DNA of 64,000 nt from Pradoshia eiseniae (lineage in GTDB: Bacteria > Bacillota > Bacilli > Bacillales > Pradoshiaceae), in the NCBI RefSeq assembly GCF_002946355.1, contig NZ_PKOZ01000004.1:1-64000 (forward strand), in the 5' to 3' direction. The translations under genes and the position numbers were made by a program. The notes under the pieces are model-generated. The model ran no database searches and had not been told where the DNA came from. It worked only from the letters and a program-made list of their open reading frames with translations. Shown piece after piece: positions 44,829-52,598 of the stretch (positions within the stretch are counted from its first letter, which is position 1; each line of letters opens with the position of its first letter).

Positions 44829-45576
44829 TATTCCACTTCCCCTCCCATATGTCGTGATTGACTCAAATGGCAGAATTATCAGTTCAAATTCACGCGCACT
44901 CAATCTCTTTGACCTGCGCACAAAGCAAATCGATGACATCATTGACAGTGAAAGTATGAATAAATTAACCACAAACACTTGGCAGCAGGATGAACAGAAT
45001 CCGATTGAGGTCGTTTTAAAGACACGGAACAACCCTCTTGCCCTGTTTGATTTATTCATATCTTGGGACCATGAGAATCAACTGCATATCCTATTCGCTG
45101 CAAAGGATAAAACGACTCAAATTTATACGGACCAAATCATGCATCTGCAGAGCCGATTGGCCAACACCGATTTTGAGCTTTATGAGCAAAAGGAAAAACT
45201 CGAGGATACCATTTACCGCATGAACTCTCTATCTGGTCCGTTCATTCCCTTGACAGCAACAATGGGATATATCCCATTATTCGGTGATTTGACCGAGGAG
45301 AAGATTCATGTCATTTCCGGAAATGTTCTGCACTCCATTTTTATTGGAGAGTATGATGACATCCTGGTGGATTTGACTTCTATTGCCAACATTGAAGAAA
45401 CCGGTCTCCATAAATTTATGGATCTCCTTAAAACGATTCATTTAATGAACGGAAATAAGGTGCAGCTTATCGGTGCCAACCCAAGGATAGCTAAGATTCT
45501 CTATAAAGAGAATTTCAGTCTCTATGTCAATTTCAAGCCGTCCTTGCAATACATCTTGAAAAACTATTATCAATAA
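44815..45576 (+). CDS. PAS-STAS protein, RsbR/stressosome-like
   Basis: A 253-residue protein with an N-terminal PAS domain (about 8-100, PYVVIDSNGRIISSNSRALNLF), a coiled linker (about 103-137) and a C-terminal STAS domain (about 142-250). The STAS part follows RsbR paralogs closely: GPFIPLTATMGYIPLFGDLTEEK, then DDILVDLTSIANIEETGLHKF, where Thr196 matches the RsbT-phosphorylated Thr171 of RsbR. The second RsbR phosphosite is not conserved (Lys in RIAKIL). PAS plus STAS is the layout of YtvA-type input proteins, but the LOV Cys motif is absent. GGAGA precedes the ATG inside the end of the cobalamin-sensor gene. No RsbS or RsbT lies nearby. Confidence 0.8.
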   Translation: MQLIDIPLPLPYVVIDSNGRIISSNSRALNLFDLRTKQIDDIIDSESMNKLTTNTWQQDEQNPIEVVLKTRNNPLALFDLFISWDHENQLHILFAAKDKTTQIYTDQIMHLQSRLANTDFELYEQKEKLEDTIYRMNSLSGPFIPLTATMGYIPLFGDLTEEKIHVISGNVLHSIFIGEYDDILVDLTSIANIEETGLHKFMDLLKTIHLMNGNKVQLIGANPRIAKILYKENFSLYVNFKPSLQYILKNYYQ

Positions 45577-45582
45577 TCAATG

Positions 45583-45612
45583 AAAAAAGGGTGCAAGCCT
45601 ATGCTTGCACCC
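45583..45612. terminator. Bidirectional terminator
   Basis: GGGTGCAAGC-CTAT-GCTTGCACCC, perfect 10-bp stem. The minus strand has TTTTTTC. It ends the sensor operon and the convergent reductase gene. Confidence 0.88.
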
Positions 45613-45619
45613 TACTCTT

Positions 45620-46261
45620 TTACTCTTTTGACGCGAGACCAACAGATTGATAAATATATTGGTCGTCAGAAACGGCACGGACGAGAAACTCCGCTACATC
45701 CGCGCGGGATATACTCTTGCTTCCGCTCGGAATCCCTTCCAAAGTTTCTTCATAACGCCCTGTATACGGCTTATCAGTTAGTCCCATCGGCCTTGCGATT
45801 GTCCATCTGAAATCATAGGATTTATAAACCTCAACGGCATTACGGTGGTCTTCAAGCACATTCCCTAATAGCTTCATCGTCATCTTTCCTATCATGCCAG
45901 GAATTTCTTTGTCAATTCCGGCTGAAGCCATATAGACGATTCTATCTACACCATTTCGAGCCATGGCCTCTGCCACTGTACCGGCCATTTCACGCAGGAT
46001 GGTCGTCTTTCCTAATCCATTATTAGATCCGACACAGGAGATAACAGCGTCCTGCCCTTTTACTGCGGAATTCACGGCCTCGCTATCAGTCGCATCACCT
46101 TGAACAATTGTCAGCCGCTCATGAGCTAAAGTAAGCTTCTCCGGCGTACGCATAAATGCCGTCACCTTGTGACCTGCATCTAATGCCTGCTGAACAACCA
46201 ATTGTCCCGTTTTTCCCGACGCGCCAATTATCACTATATTCACGTTCTTCCTTGCCCCCAT
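45620..46261 (-). CDS. NAD(P)-binding SDR-like protein (NmrA/YhfK type)
   Basis: A 213-residue atypical short-chain dehydrogenase with the nucleotide motif IVIIGASGKTGQLVVQQA (about 9-26) and the later AGIDKE and RPMGLTD segments typical of NAD(P)H-binding_10 proteins. It lacks the YxxxK pair, so it is probably a reductase with a different mechanism or a redox-sensing regulator. The longer frame from 46318 lacks support; GGGAAGG precedes ATG 46261. Role unknown; convergent with the sensor operon. Confidence 0.78.
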   Translation of the reverse strand: MGARKNVNIVIIGASGKTGQLVVQQALDAGHKVTAFMRTPEKLTLAHERLTIVQGDATDSEAVNSAVKGQDAVISCVGSNNGLGKTTILREMAGTVAEAMARNGVDRIVYMASAGIDKEIPGMIGKMTMKLLGNVLEDHRNAVEVYKSYDFRWTIARPMGLTDKPYTGRYEETLEGIPSGSKSISRADVAEFLVRAVSDDQYIYQSVGLASKE

Positions 46262-46468
46262 TATTTCGTTTTCCTTCCCATTTATCATACCATCATTCCA
46301 AAAGACCGTCCTCTTCATTGCTTATGATCTATCAAAATTTCTTTCGTTTAGCACAACTGAAAGTCCCCATGATTACCCAACCCCCTACAAATAAAATTCT
46401 CCCTCATTACCGAGGTATAAGCAGCATATCTTTTAGAGTATCACCCTATCAAATTTCATTTTTCAGAA

Positions 46469-46497
46469 TTGCGCCAAATACCTATTTATGGTAAAGT
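46469..46497 (+). promoter_or_regulatory. Promoter of the queDECF operon
   Basis: TTGCGC, a 17-base spacer and TAAAGT with an upstream TG. Transcription would begin near 46504, about ten bases before the riboswitch aptamer. Confidence 0.55.
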
Positions 46498-46513
46498 TAG
46501 CTCAAATTGAATA

Positions 46514-46554
46514 CGACAGTTCGTTAGACCATCCTGTCGCTAAACAAAACTAGG
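46514..46554 (+). ncRNA. preQ1-I riboswitch aptamer
   Basis: P1 is CGACAG/CTGTCG. The loop TTCGTTAGACCATC carries the conserved preQ1-I GTTCG and ACCATCC features, and the 3' tail TAAACAAAACTAGG is the A-rich strand ending in CTAG, which pairs with TTAG of the loop to make the pseudoknot. It directly precedes the queuosine precursor operon, the known target. Terminator hairpins follow, so preQ1 would switch transcription off. Confidence 0.85.
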
Positions 46555-46579
46555 CATATACACGTAAACCGAAGCGTAT

Positions 46580-46609
46580 AGGGGCCTTTTTAGGCCTCTT
46601 TTCTTTTTC
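46580..46609 (+). terminator. preQ1 riboswitch terminator 1
   Basis: AGGGGCCT-TTTT-AGGCCTCT then TTCTTTTT. AGGC at the aptamer 3' edge (46552-46555) can instead pair with GCCT (46584-46587), giving a plausible antiterminator. Confidence 0.78.
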
Positions 46610-46613
46610 GCTC

Positions 46614-46657
46614 AAGGATTTGCATGCTGATTTTGTTGAGGCTGCAAATCCTTTTTT
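46614..46657 (+). terminator. Second terminator-like hairpin before queD
   Basis: AAGGATTTGCA (46614-46624) and TGCAAATCCTT (46643-46653) form a perfect 11-bp stem with an 18-base loop and a TTTTTT tract. It lies between the first terminator and the ribosome binding site. ATATACAC (46556-46563) can pair with GTGTATAT (46660-46667), enclosing both hairpins. Confidence 0.78.
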
Positions 46658-46681
46658 ATGTGTATATAGAGGAGGAAGGAC

Positions 46682-47125
46682 ATGTTTATTCTTAAAAGTG
46701 AAATTCAGTTCGACACAGCACACTTCTTAAGCGGGTATACCGGAAAATGCGCTAATCTGCACGGCCACCGGTACCGAGTCATCGCTAAGGTAGCAAGCAA
46801 CACCTTACATACCGATGGTCAGCTTAGAGGAATGGTCGAAGATTTCGGAACCATCAAGCAGGCTTTGAAAAAGATTGAAAAGCTATTCGACCATAAGCTA
46901 TTGATTGAGAATAATGATGAGGGACGGGAAGTTGCCCGCCAATTAAAGGAGGGACCTACTGATTTTGATTTGTATATGGTTCCTTACCGGCCTACAGCAG
47001 AAGAAATGAGCAGACATATTTATCAGCTCATAAAGGAAATGGGTGTTCAAGTCTGTGAAGTAGAGGTTTTCGAAACTCCCGCTAATAGCTGCAGCTATTC
47101 GGAGGGACCCGTATGTTCAGAGTAA
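46682..47125 (+). CDS. queD: 6-carboxy-5,6,7,8-tetrahydropterin synthase
   Basis: Second step of queuosine precursor synthesis: dihydroneopterin triphosphate to 6-carboxytetrahydropterin. 147 residues; zinc His residues in FDTAHFLSGY and LHGHRYRV, catalytic Cys in GKCANLHGH, C-terminal VEVFETPANSCSYSE with the Glu that anchors the pterin. GAGGAGG lies before the ATG. First gene of queD-queE-queC-queF, under the preQ1 riboswitch. Overlaps queE by 13 bases. Confidence 0.94.
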   Translation: MFILKSEIQFDTAHFLSGYTGKCANLHGHRYRVIAKVASNTLHTDGQLRGMVEDFGTIKQALKKIEKLFDHKLLIENNDEGREVARQLKEGPTDFDLYMVPYRPTAEEMSRHIYQLIKEMGVQVCEVEVFETPANSCSYSEGPVCSE

Positions 47126-47781
47126 TCGAACGTTTCATTTCCATTGATGGCGAGGGACCTACGTCTGGGGAGCTGGCAGCCTTCATTCGTTTTGAAGGCT
47201 GCAATTTGCGTTGTACTTGGTGTGATACGGCATATTCCTGGGATGGCTCATGCCCCCACGAGGAACAAAGCACAGAGGATATCTATCACTATATTAAAGA
47301 AAGCGGAGCACGCAATGTGACATTAACTGGGGGTGAGCCCCTCTTACAGAAGGATATTATTCCATTATTAGACCTTCTTTCAAGCGATAGAACACTTCAC
47401 ATCCATATTGAAACAAATGGTGCAATCGATATCGGCCAGTATAAGGATCGTTATCCTAGCGGAAACATCCACTTTATTGTTGATTACAAGCTTCCTGCAA
47501 GCGGGATGCAGATGACGATGAAGGAGAAGAATTTCGAATATGTCAGCCGTGACGATGTATATAAGTTTGTCATTGCTTCAGATAACGATTTGCGTGAAAC
47601 ATGGAGAATTGTGAATAAACACGAGCTAACGAAACGATGCCGTGTCTTTCTGAGCCCGGTTGTGGAATCCATTGAACCGAAACGGATTGTTGAATTCATG
47701 ATTAGCCGCAAGTGGCACGATATCAAACTTCAAGTCCAGGTCCATAAAGTAATTTGGCCAAAAGACATGCGTGGTGTTTAG
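47113..47781 (+). CDS. queE: 7-carboxy-7-deazaguanine synthase (radical SAM)
   Basis: Radical SAM enzyme that contracts 6-carboxytetrahydropterin to 7-carboxy-7-deazaguanine. 222 residues. The cluster motif is CNLRCTWCDTAYSWDG (CxxxCxxC), preceded by the substrate motif FRVIERFISIDGEGPTSGELAAFIRFEG; TLTGGEPLLQ binds SAM. The length without a long insert places it with Gram-positive QueE. Its start codon lies within the end of queD (13-base overlap), and queC follows after 26 bases. Confidence 0.95.
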   Translation: MFRVIERFISIDGEGPTSGELAAFIRFEGCNLRCTWCDTAYSWDGSCPHEEQSTEDIYHYIKESGARNVTLTGGEPLLQKDIIPLLDLLSSDRTLHIHIETNGAIDIGQYKDRYPSGNIHFIVDYKLPASGMQMTMKEKNFEYVSRDDVYKFVIASDNDLRETWRIVNKHELTKRCRVFLSPVVESIEPKRIVEFMISRKWHDIKLQVQVHKVIWPKDMRGV

Positions 47782-47807
47782 AAATACGATAGACAGGAGG
47801 ATAAGGA

Positions 47808-48464
47808 ATGACCAATAAAGCAGTTGTCATTTTCAGCGGCGGACAGGATTCAACGACATGTTTATTTTGGGCAATGAAGAAATTCGATGAGGTGATTGCT
47901 GTCACATTTGATTATGGACAGCGGCATCGGCTTGAGCTTGAGTGTGCCGCAAGCATCACTGACGAGCTTGGAATCGAGCATCATATTTTGGATATGTCTC
48001 TATTAAATCAGCTTTCACCAAATGCACTCACAAGGACCGAGATTGCCATAACAGAGGGTGAAAGCGGACCTCCCTCTACTTTTGTGGAGGGACGTAATAT
48101 GCTGTTTCTTACCTTCGCGGGCATTCTGGCGAAAACAAAGGGTGCTAAACACCTCATTACCGGTGTATGCGAAACTGATTTCAGCGGCTATCCTGATTGC
48201 CGGGATATATTCATCAAGTCACTCAATGTCACGATGAACCTTGCCATGGACTATCCCTTTGTCATCCACACTCCATTAATGTGGTTCGACAAAGCGGAGA
48301 CATGGGAGATGGCTGACAGCTTCGGGAAGCTTGAATATATTCGAACGAATACACTGACTTGCTATAACGGAATCATTGGTGACGGCTGTGGCAGCTGCCC
48401 TTCCTGCAAGCTCAGGCAAAACGGTCTTAACATCTATCAAAAAAAGAAAATGGTGAAGAAATAA
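47808..48464 (+). CDS. queC: 7-cyano-7-deazaguanine (preQ0) synthase
   Basis: ATP-dependent conversion of CDG to preQ0 with ammonia. 218 residues; PP-loop SGGQDSTTC (about 10-18), [11 protein letters not shown], and the C-terminal zinc site [19 protein letters not shown] with four Cys. AGGAGG before the ATG. Its stop overlaps the queF start (TAATG). The order D-E-C-F differs from the C-D-E-F order of B. subtilis. Confidence 0.96.
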   Translation: MTNKAVVIFSGGQDSTTCLFWAMKKFDEVIAVTFDYGQRHRLELECAASITDELGIEHHILDMSLLNQLSPNALTRTEIAITEGESGPPSTFVEGRNMLFLTFAGILAKTKGAKHLITGVCETDFSGYPDCRDIFIKSLNVTMNLAMDYPFVIHTPLMWFDKAETWEMADSFGKLEYIRTNTLTCYNGIIGDGCGSCPSCKLRQNGLNIYQKKKMVKK

Positions 48465-48967
48465 TGAATAATGAAGGCAGAAAACCATCCGAACTAGAAG
48501 GCGTGACATTGCTCGGCAATCAAGGAACCACTTATCAATATACGTACGATCCTTCCATCCTTGAAAGCTTTGATAATAAGCATCCTGATAATGATTATTG
48601 GGTAAAATTTAATTGTCCAGAATTCACAAGCCTGTGCCCCATTACTGGACAGCCTGATTTCGCAGCCATTTATATCAGCTATATTCCAGGCTTAAAAATG
48701 GTCGAAAGCAAGTCATTGAAGCTCTATCTCTTCAGCTTCCGGAATCAGGGTGATTTTCATGAGGATTGCATGAATATCATCATGAAGGATCTAATCGCTC
48801 TAATGGAGCCTAAATACATTGAAGTCTGGGGTAAATTCACCCCGCGCGGAGGCATCAGCATCGACCCTTACTGCAATTACGGTAAACCGGGAACAAAGTT
48901 CGAGGATATGGCGCTGCACCGCCTCATGAACCATGACATGTATCCAGAGAAGGTTGATAACCGATAA
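48464..48967 (+). CDS. queF: NADPH-dependent preQ0 reductase
   Basis: Reduces the nitrile of preQ0 to the aminomethyl of preQ1, the riboswitch ligand. 167 residues, the short unimodular form. Catalytic Cys in [15 protein letters not shown] (about 53-67) and the QueF signature [21 protein letters not shown] (about 85-105), with Glu and Asp for NADPH and substrate. End of the operon, with a terminator 20 bases on. Confidence 0.96.
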   Translation: MNNEGRKPSELEGVTLLGNQGTTYQYTYDPSILESFDNKHPDNDYWVKFNCPEFTSLCPITGQPDFAAIYISYIPGLKMVESKSLKLYLFSFRNQGDFHEDCMNIIMKDLIALMEPKYIEVWGKFTPRGGISIDPYCNYGKPGTKFEDMALHRLMNHDMYPEKVDNR

Positions 48968-48985
48968 ATTTGATGACAGCAGTAT

Positions 48986-49009
48986 AGCGGAGGCTTGCCT
49001 CCGCTTTTT
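48986..49009 (+). terminator. Terminator of queDECF
   Basis: GCGGAGGC-TT-GCCTCCGC followed by TTTTTT. Confidence 0.93.
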
Positions 49010-49048
49010 TGCAAGGTTTACCTTGTGCAGATCCTCCCCCTAAAACAC

Positions 49049-49078
49049 AAAAAAACCAATCCCTCATCGGAATTGGTT
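49049..49078 (-). terminator. Orphan terminator-like hairpin
   Basis: AACCAAT and ATTGGTT (plus a partly paired inner stem), with TTTTTTTG on the minus strand. I find no minus-strand gene upstream of it within 600 bases, so it may back up the que terminator or end an unrecognised transcript. Confidence 0.5.
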
Positions 49079-49080
49079 TA

Positions 49081-49547
49081 CGTTTTTGTTTACAGCCGCC
49101 TTTGCCGTTACATTTATAAGAAAGTTTTAAACCACCACTTCAACAAGTGGGTGTTCGCAATTATGTTCCTGCGTGTCCTCCAAGTCATCTAGACAGAGGC
49201 TTGTCATTCCCATAAATTTTTAAAACTCCCTAATACAGCTTAAAGGTTAAAACTTAATTATGATTCACGTACAACGCAGCTTGTATTAGTATAATACACC
49301 CTTAACCATCAATTAGCAACGGGATTGATTAAATAAATAGTTGGATGTTCTGCCCAGTTTCCCTTTTAAATGTATCAAAATTACATTTTACCAGTATTTA
49401 TGTTATTATCGATACGAAATGTAATAAAGTTAGCCCTGCACGGGTCAAAACAACTTCACCCTGTGTAATTATCAACTAAAATTTACATTTTATATCAACA
49501 ATGGTACTATTGTTATTATTCTATTTTGATTATTTGGAGTGTTTTAG
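49081..49547. other. AT-rich gene-free stretch of about 470 bases
   Basis: Contains one short hairpin (CCACTT-CAAC-AAGTGG, 49135-49150) and repeated TTACATTTTA-like motifs (49382-49391 and 49481-49491), but no gene with a ribosome binding site. Regulatory sites for the Spo0E-like peptide may lie here. Confidence 0.45.
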
Positions 49548-49727
49548 TTGCTACTGAAAATGATGTCTGCTGAGGAATTGAAGGAATGCATTACTGATTT
49601 GAAACGGAAACATTCTGACTGCATCTTCATGTATGGATTTTATCATGAACGTACTGCCGAGATCAGCAACAGGCTTCAAATCTACATCGACTTTTACAAT
49701 GAACACCATAAAAATGAGTCTCAGTAA
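49548..49727 (+). CDS. Spo0E-like small protein
   Basis: TTG at 49548 preceded by GGAG opens a 59-codon frame. The product has two amphipathic helices: LKECITDLKRKHSDCIFMYGF and TAEISNRLQIYIDFYNEH. This matches the layout of Spo0E-type aspartyl-phosphate phosphatases (I..L, six to ten residues, YG, then SQELD..I..Y), which remove phosphate from Spo0A. The signature SQELD reads SNRLQ here, so the catalytic Asp is replaced by Gln. It may be inactive or act by binding. A terminator follows. Confidence 0.55.
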   Translation: MLLKMMSAEELKECITDLKRKHSDCIFMYGFYHERTAEISNRLQIYIDFYNEHHKNESQ

Positions 49728-49747
49728 TGCTCTGCCTTCCAATCGAA

Positions 49748-49776
49748 CACCAATTTAAGCTGTATTGGTGTTTTTT
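49748..49776 (+). terminator. Terminator of the Spo0E-like gene
   Basis: CACCAAT and ATTGGTG with a 9-base loop, followed by TTTTTT. It overlaps the stop of the convergent epimerase gene. Confidence 0.82.
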
Positions 49777-50669
49777 GTTTGCCTTGAATTTATTTCTTCC
49801 AATGCGAGCTTCAATGTTGGATACAAGAAGACAAATCCGGCTTTAATAAGGCGGCTAGGCAAAACCCAGCGGCTTTTTAGGATTAATTCAGGCTCAGTGC
49901 GAATGACAACAGCGCCGGCCTTTAACATCCACTCCGTGGCAGGCATGCCGAAATTTCTTCCCATCGTATGCCGCAATAAGCGCATAAGCTCCTTATTTGG
50001 AACCGGGTTAGGTGAACCGCATACAAAAACGCCGCTCAAATCCTCTCTTGATTCAATAAAGCGGACAACCCTGTAAAGATCCTCTATGTGCATCCAGCTA
50101 AACATCTGCTCACCTGATCCTTGCTTTCCGCCTAGACCTAATTTGACCAGATTTTGATAGACCGGAATCACCCCTCCATCTTTTCCTAAAACAATGGTGA
50201 TTCTCAGTGCCGCTTGCCTCGTTGAAGGCAATTTAAAACTGAAGAATGTTTCTTCCCAGCGCTTTCCAACATTAACCGAAAAGCCATCGCCCTCTTCCCC
50301 CGTATCCTCTGTCATCGGCCTGTCCATGGCATCTCTGTAGATGGTGGCCGTACTTGAATTAATCCAGAGCGGTGGCGGATTTTGACACTTTTCTATTGCC
50401 TCGCCAATGATGAGTGTCGTATCAATTCGAGAATTCATAATTTCTTTCTTATTCTTCTCATTATAACGGCAGTTGACAGACCTGCCGGCAAGGTTAATGA
50501 CAAGTGCCGCTCCATCCACAGCCTTTAAAATGCGTTGACGATCATTCCAGTTAATATGGGGCTCTTGTCTGGATATGATAGCAATATCATATCCAGCCTT
50601 ACGGAATTTTTTCTCGAAGTATTGTCCGATAAACCCGGTTCCTCCTGCTAACACAACCCTCTTTGCCAT
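49755..50669 (-). CDS. TIGR01777-family epimerase-like protein (YfhF)
   Basis: A 304-residue extended short-chain dehydrogenase with the nucleotide-binding VVLAGGTGFIGQYFEKKF (about 5-22), LVINLAGRSVNCRYNEKNKKEI (about 57-78), which is the TIGR01777 hallmark, and a C-terminal DUF1731 segment (VLPSRLIKAGFVFLYPTLKLAL). The usual YxxxK is not clear. Function unknown; B. subtilis YfhF is the nearest named protein. It lies 40 bases after the ATP-grasp pair in the same direction and could be part of their transcript. Confidence 0.85.
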   Translation of the reverse strand: MAKRVVLAGGTGFIGQYFEKKFRKAGYDIAIISRQEPHINWNDRQRILKAVDGAALVINLAGRSVNCRYNEKNKKEIMNSRIDTTLIIGEAIEKCQNPPPLWINSSTATIYRDAMDRPMTEDTGEEGDGFSVNVGKRWEETFFSFKLPSTRQAALRITIVLGKDGGVIPVYQNLVKLGLGGKQGSGEQMFSWMHIEDLYRVVRFIESREDLSGVFVCGSPNPVPNKELMRLLRHTMGRNFGMPATEWMLKAGAVVIRTEPELILKSRWVLPSRLIKAGFVFLYPTLKLALEEINSRQTKNTNTA

Positions 50670-50709
50670 TGATATCCCCTCACATTAGAATTTCTTCATC
50701 CACTACCCT

Positions 50710-51564
50710 CTATGTTACCAAATTATTCCTTATATGACCTAAGTATTTTTTCACAATGCCAAAGTCATAATTTTGATAAAGCGTTCTTGTCCCTACAGCA
50801 TCCTCAATCTCATTAAACAGGAACCCATCATTTTCATCGACTAAAAAATCAATGCCAACGAAATCGAACTTCATGATCGATAAGATGCTTGTAATGATTT
50901 GATGCTCAGAGTTAGATAATGAATACGGTTCTGCTCTGCCGCCTAGGGAATAATTTGATTTATAGCTGTCTTCTGAGTGTCTTTTCACACAAGCAAGGAT
51001 TTCATCGCCGATGCAGAAGGCTCGAATATCAATGCCTGGATTACTGCACATTTCCTGAATGAGCAGCCTTTCTCCCTGATATGTATTAACTAATGCGTTC
51101 AATTGCTCCGGGTCTTCAATCTTATGCACATCCTTGCCGCCATGGCCGGAGACCTCCTTCAAAATGAGAGGATATTCCATGCCATGATTCTCCCAATCTG
51201 AAAGCTCGAACATCGTCTTGACCGACTTTATGCCGTTAGCATTAATGAGCTGATGGGTTCTCGCCTTGTCATTGCATACCTCCGTCACATCTGCTGAATT
51301 AAATACTTTGCAGCCCATTAATTCAAGATGACGAGCAATGCTAGAGTTTCGGCTTCTGTTTATGGCAAAGTCAGGCGCTGTATCCCACCGCTCATTCTTA
51401 TACTGGATAAATAAATGTCCATTTTCTGATCCAAGCGCCATGAAATCTGTCAAGATTAACCGGATGGTCATCCCATAAGAGGGTGCCTCTTTGATAAAAC
51501 GCTCCGCAAACCATTGGTTCTTTTCATAATCTTTCCGTGTATAAAGGATGATTCCGTTCTTCAT
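50710..51564 (-). CDS. ATP-grasp ligase, RimK/LysX-like (second of a tandem pair)
   Basis: A 284-residue carboxylate-amine ligase. N-terminal pre-ATP domain, then the RimK-like ATP-grasp: CNDKARTHQLINANGIKSVKT (about 112-132), PLILKEVSGHGGKDVHKI with the ATP-phosphate Lys and Gly-rich loop, RLLIQEMCSNPGIDIRAFCIGDE, and metal-binding VGIDFLVDENDGFLFNEIED (about 240-260). The last motif normally ends E-x-N; here it is NEIED. It overlaps its upstream neighbour by four bases (ATGA). Such ligases add amino acids to a peptide, protein or small molecule. The substrate is unknown and no precursor peptide is visible. Confidence 0.82.
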   Translation of the reverse strand: MKNGIILYTRKDYEKNQWFAERFIKEAPSYGMTIRLILTDFMALGSENGHLFIQYKNERWDTAPDFAINRSRNSSIARHLELMGCKVFNSADVTEVCNDKARTHQLINANGIKSVKTMFELSDWENHGMEYPLILKEVSGHGGKDVHKIEDPEQLNALVNTYQGERLLIQEMCSNPGIDIRAFCIGDEILACVKRHSEDSYKSNYSLGGRAEPYSLSNSEHQIITSILSIMKFDFVGIDFLVDENDGFLFNEIEDAVGTRTLYQNYDFGIVKKYLGHIRNNLVT

Positions 51565-52460
51565 TTCCCCACCACCTGGATGATATGATCAAAAATCGCC
51601 TCGGTTACGTCAATACCTGAACAGTCATAGATATTTTTGATATGAGCGTTGGAGTTCACTTCACATAGTAACGGCTTTCCATCCTGTCCAAAAAGTAAAT
51701 CCACACCGGAAAAATCCGCCCCAATATGTTTGCTTGCGGCAATGGCTAACTCACAAAATTCTCGTGATGGCTTATACGATTTCATCACCCCGCCATTCGT
51801 TACGTTTGCCCGGAAATCCGTCTCGGAAACCCTCATCATAGCGGCAATGACTTCCCCGCCGACAACATGGATTCTCACGTCCCTGCCTGCGCTGCTTTCC
51901 ACAAATTCCTGATATAAATGGGGCACATATAGCAGTTCCTTTCTCCTTTTAGCTAATTCCTCTCGTTTACGGACTAAATACACCTGTTCACCAAATGAGC
52001 CGTATGCTTCCTTAACCACTATTGGATAGGATAACTCCTGTTCAATCAAATCAAGAAATGAATCATCCTGCTCCTTCGTTCCATCAAACATTAGCGGCGA
52101 AATGATGGTTTTCGGCATAGGTAACCCCTTACCGGCTAGAGCTTGGAAGGTAGACGTCTTGTCATCACAGATTTCAATCACCTCAGAGCGGTTGAATAAT
52201 CGAAGCCCTTGCCGCTCCAGCTGTCTTGCCAGACGGATATCCTTATCCAGGAATAAGACAAAATCCGGCTGATTCAAGTTCATCCTTGATTTTACGACAG
52301 GCTCCCCATCCTCCATGACACTCATTAATTCATGATTGGCAACGAGCTCAAGAGAAATTCCCTTGCTCTTTGCCGTTTGCCGATACCATTCATGAATTTC
52401 CTTAAACTTAGCCGAATTTAACCCGCCATTGTAGACTAGCCATCCTGTTTGTTTTGCCAT
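51561..52460 (-). CDS. ATP-grasp ligase, RimK/LysX-like (first of a tandem pair)
   Basis: A 299-residue paralog of the next gene. ICDDKTSTFQALAGKGLPMPKTI (about 107-129), PIVVKEAYGSFGEQVYLV for the ATP loop, YQEFVESSAGRDVRIHVVGGEVIAAMMR (about 188-215), and GVDLLFGQDGKPLLCEVNSNAHI (about 255-277) with the complete E-x-N metal motif. This copy therefore keeps all expected catalytic residues. Two ligases in tandem suggest two successive amino-acid additions or a heteromer. The start is an ATG with an adequate ribosome binding site (AAGGAGTAAGGTGA). Confidence 0.84.
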   Translation of the reverse strand: MAKQTGWLVYNGGLNSAKFKEIHEWYRQTAKSKGISLELVANHELMSVMEDGEPVVKSRMNLNQPDFVLFLDKDIRLARQLERQGLRLFNRSEVIEICDDKTSTFQALAGKGLPMPKTIISPLMFDGTKEQDDSFLDLIEQELSYPIVVKEAYGSFGEQVYLVRKREELAKRRKELLYVPHLYQEFVESSAGRDVRIHVVGGEVIAAMMRVSETDFRANVTNGGVMKSYKPSREFCELAIAASKHIGADFSGVDLLFGQDGKPLLCEVNSNAHIKNIYDCSGIDVTEAIFDHIIQVVGK

Positions 52461-52598
52461 TCACCTTACTCCTTATGTACATCCTTTTTTTGTCCATTAT
52501 ATCAAATGAATGAATACAAGTTTCCGTTGCCATCCCTTCTTCATATCCTTTGAACATCAACCTATTTAAAAATATCTTTCCATAAGGAGTATGTATTC

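Noticed and set aside
49130-49155. CCACTT-CAAC-AAGTGG hairpin resembling an IS200/IS605 end
   Set aside because: No transposase gene, no paired end and no target-site context; a 6-bp hairpin is too short to claim a mobile-element remnant.
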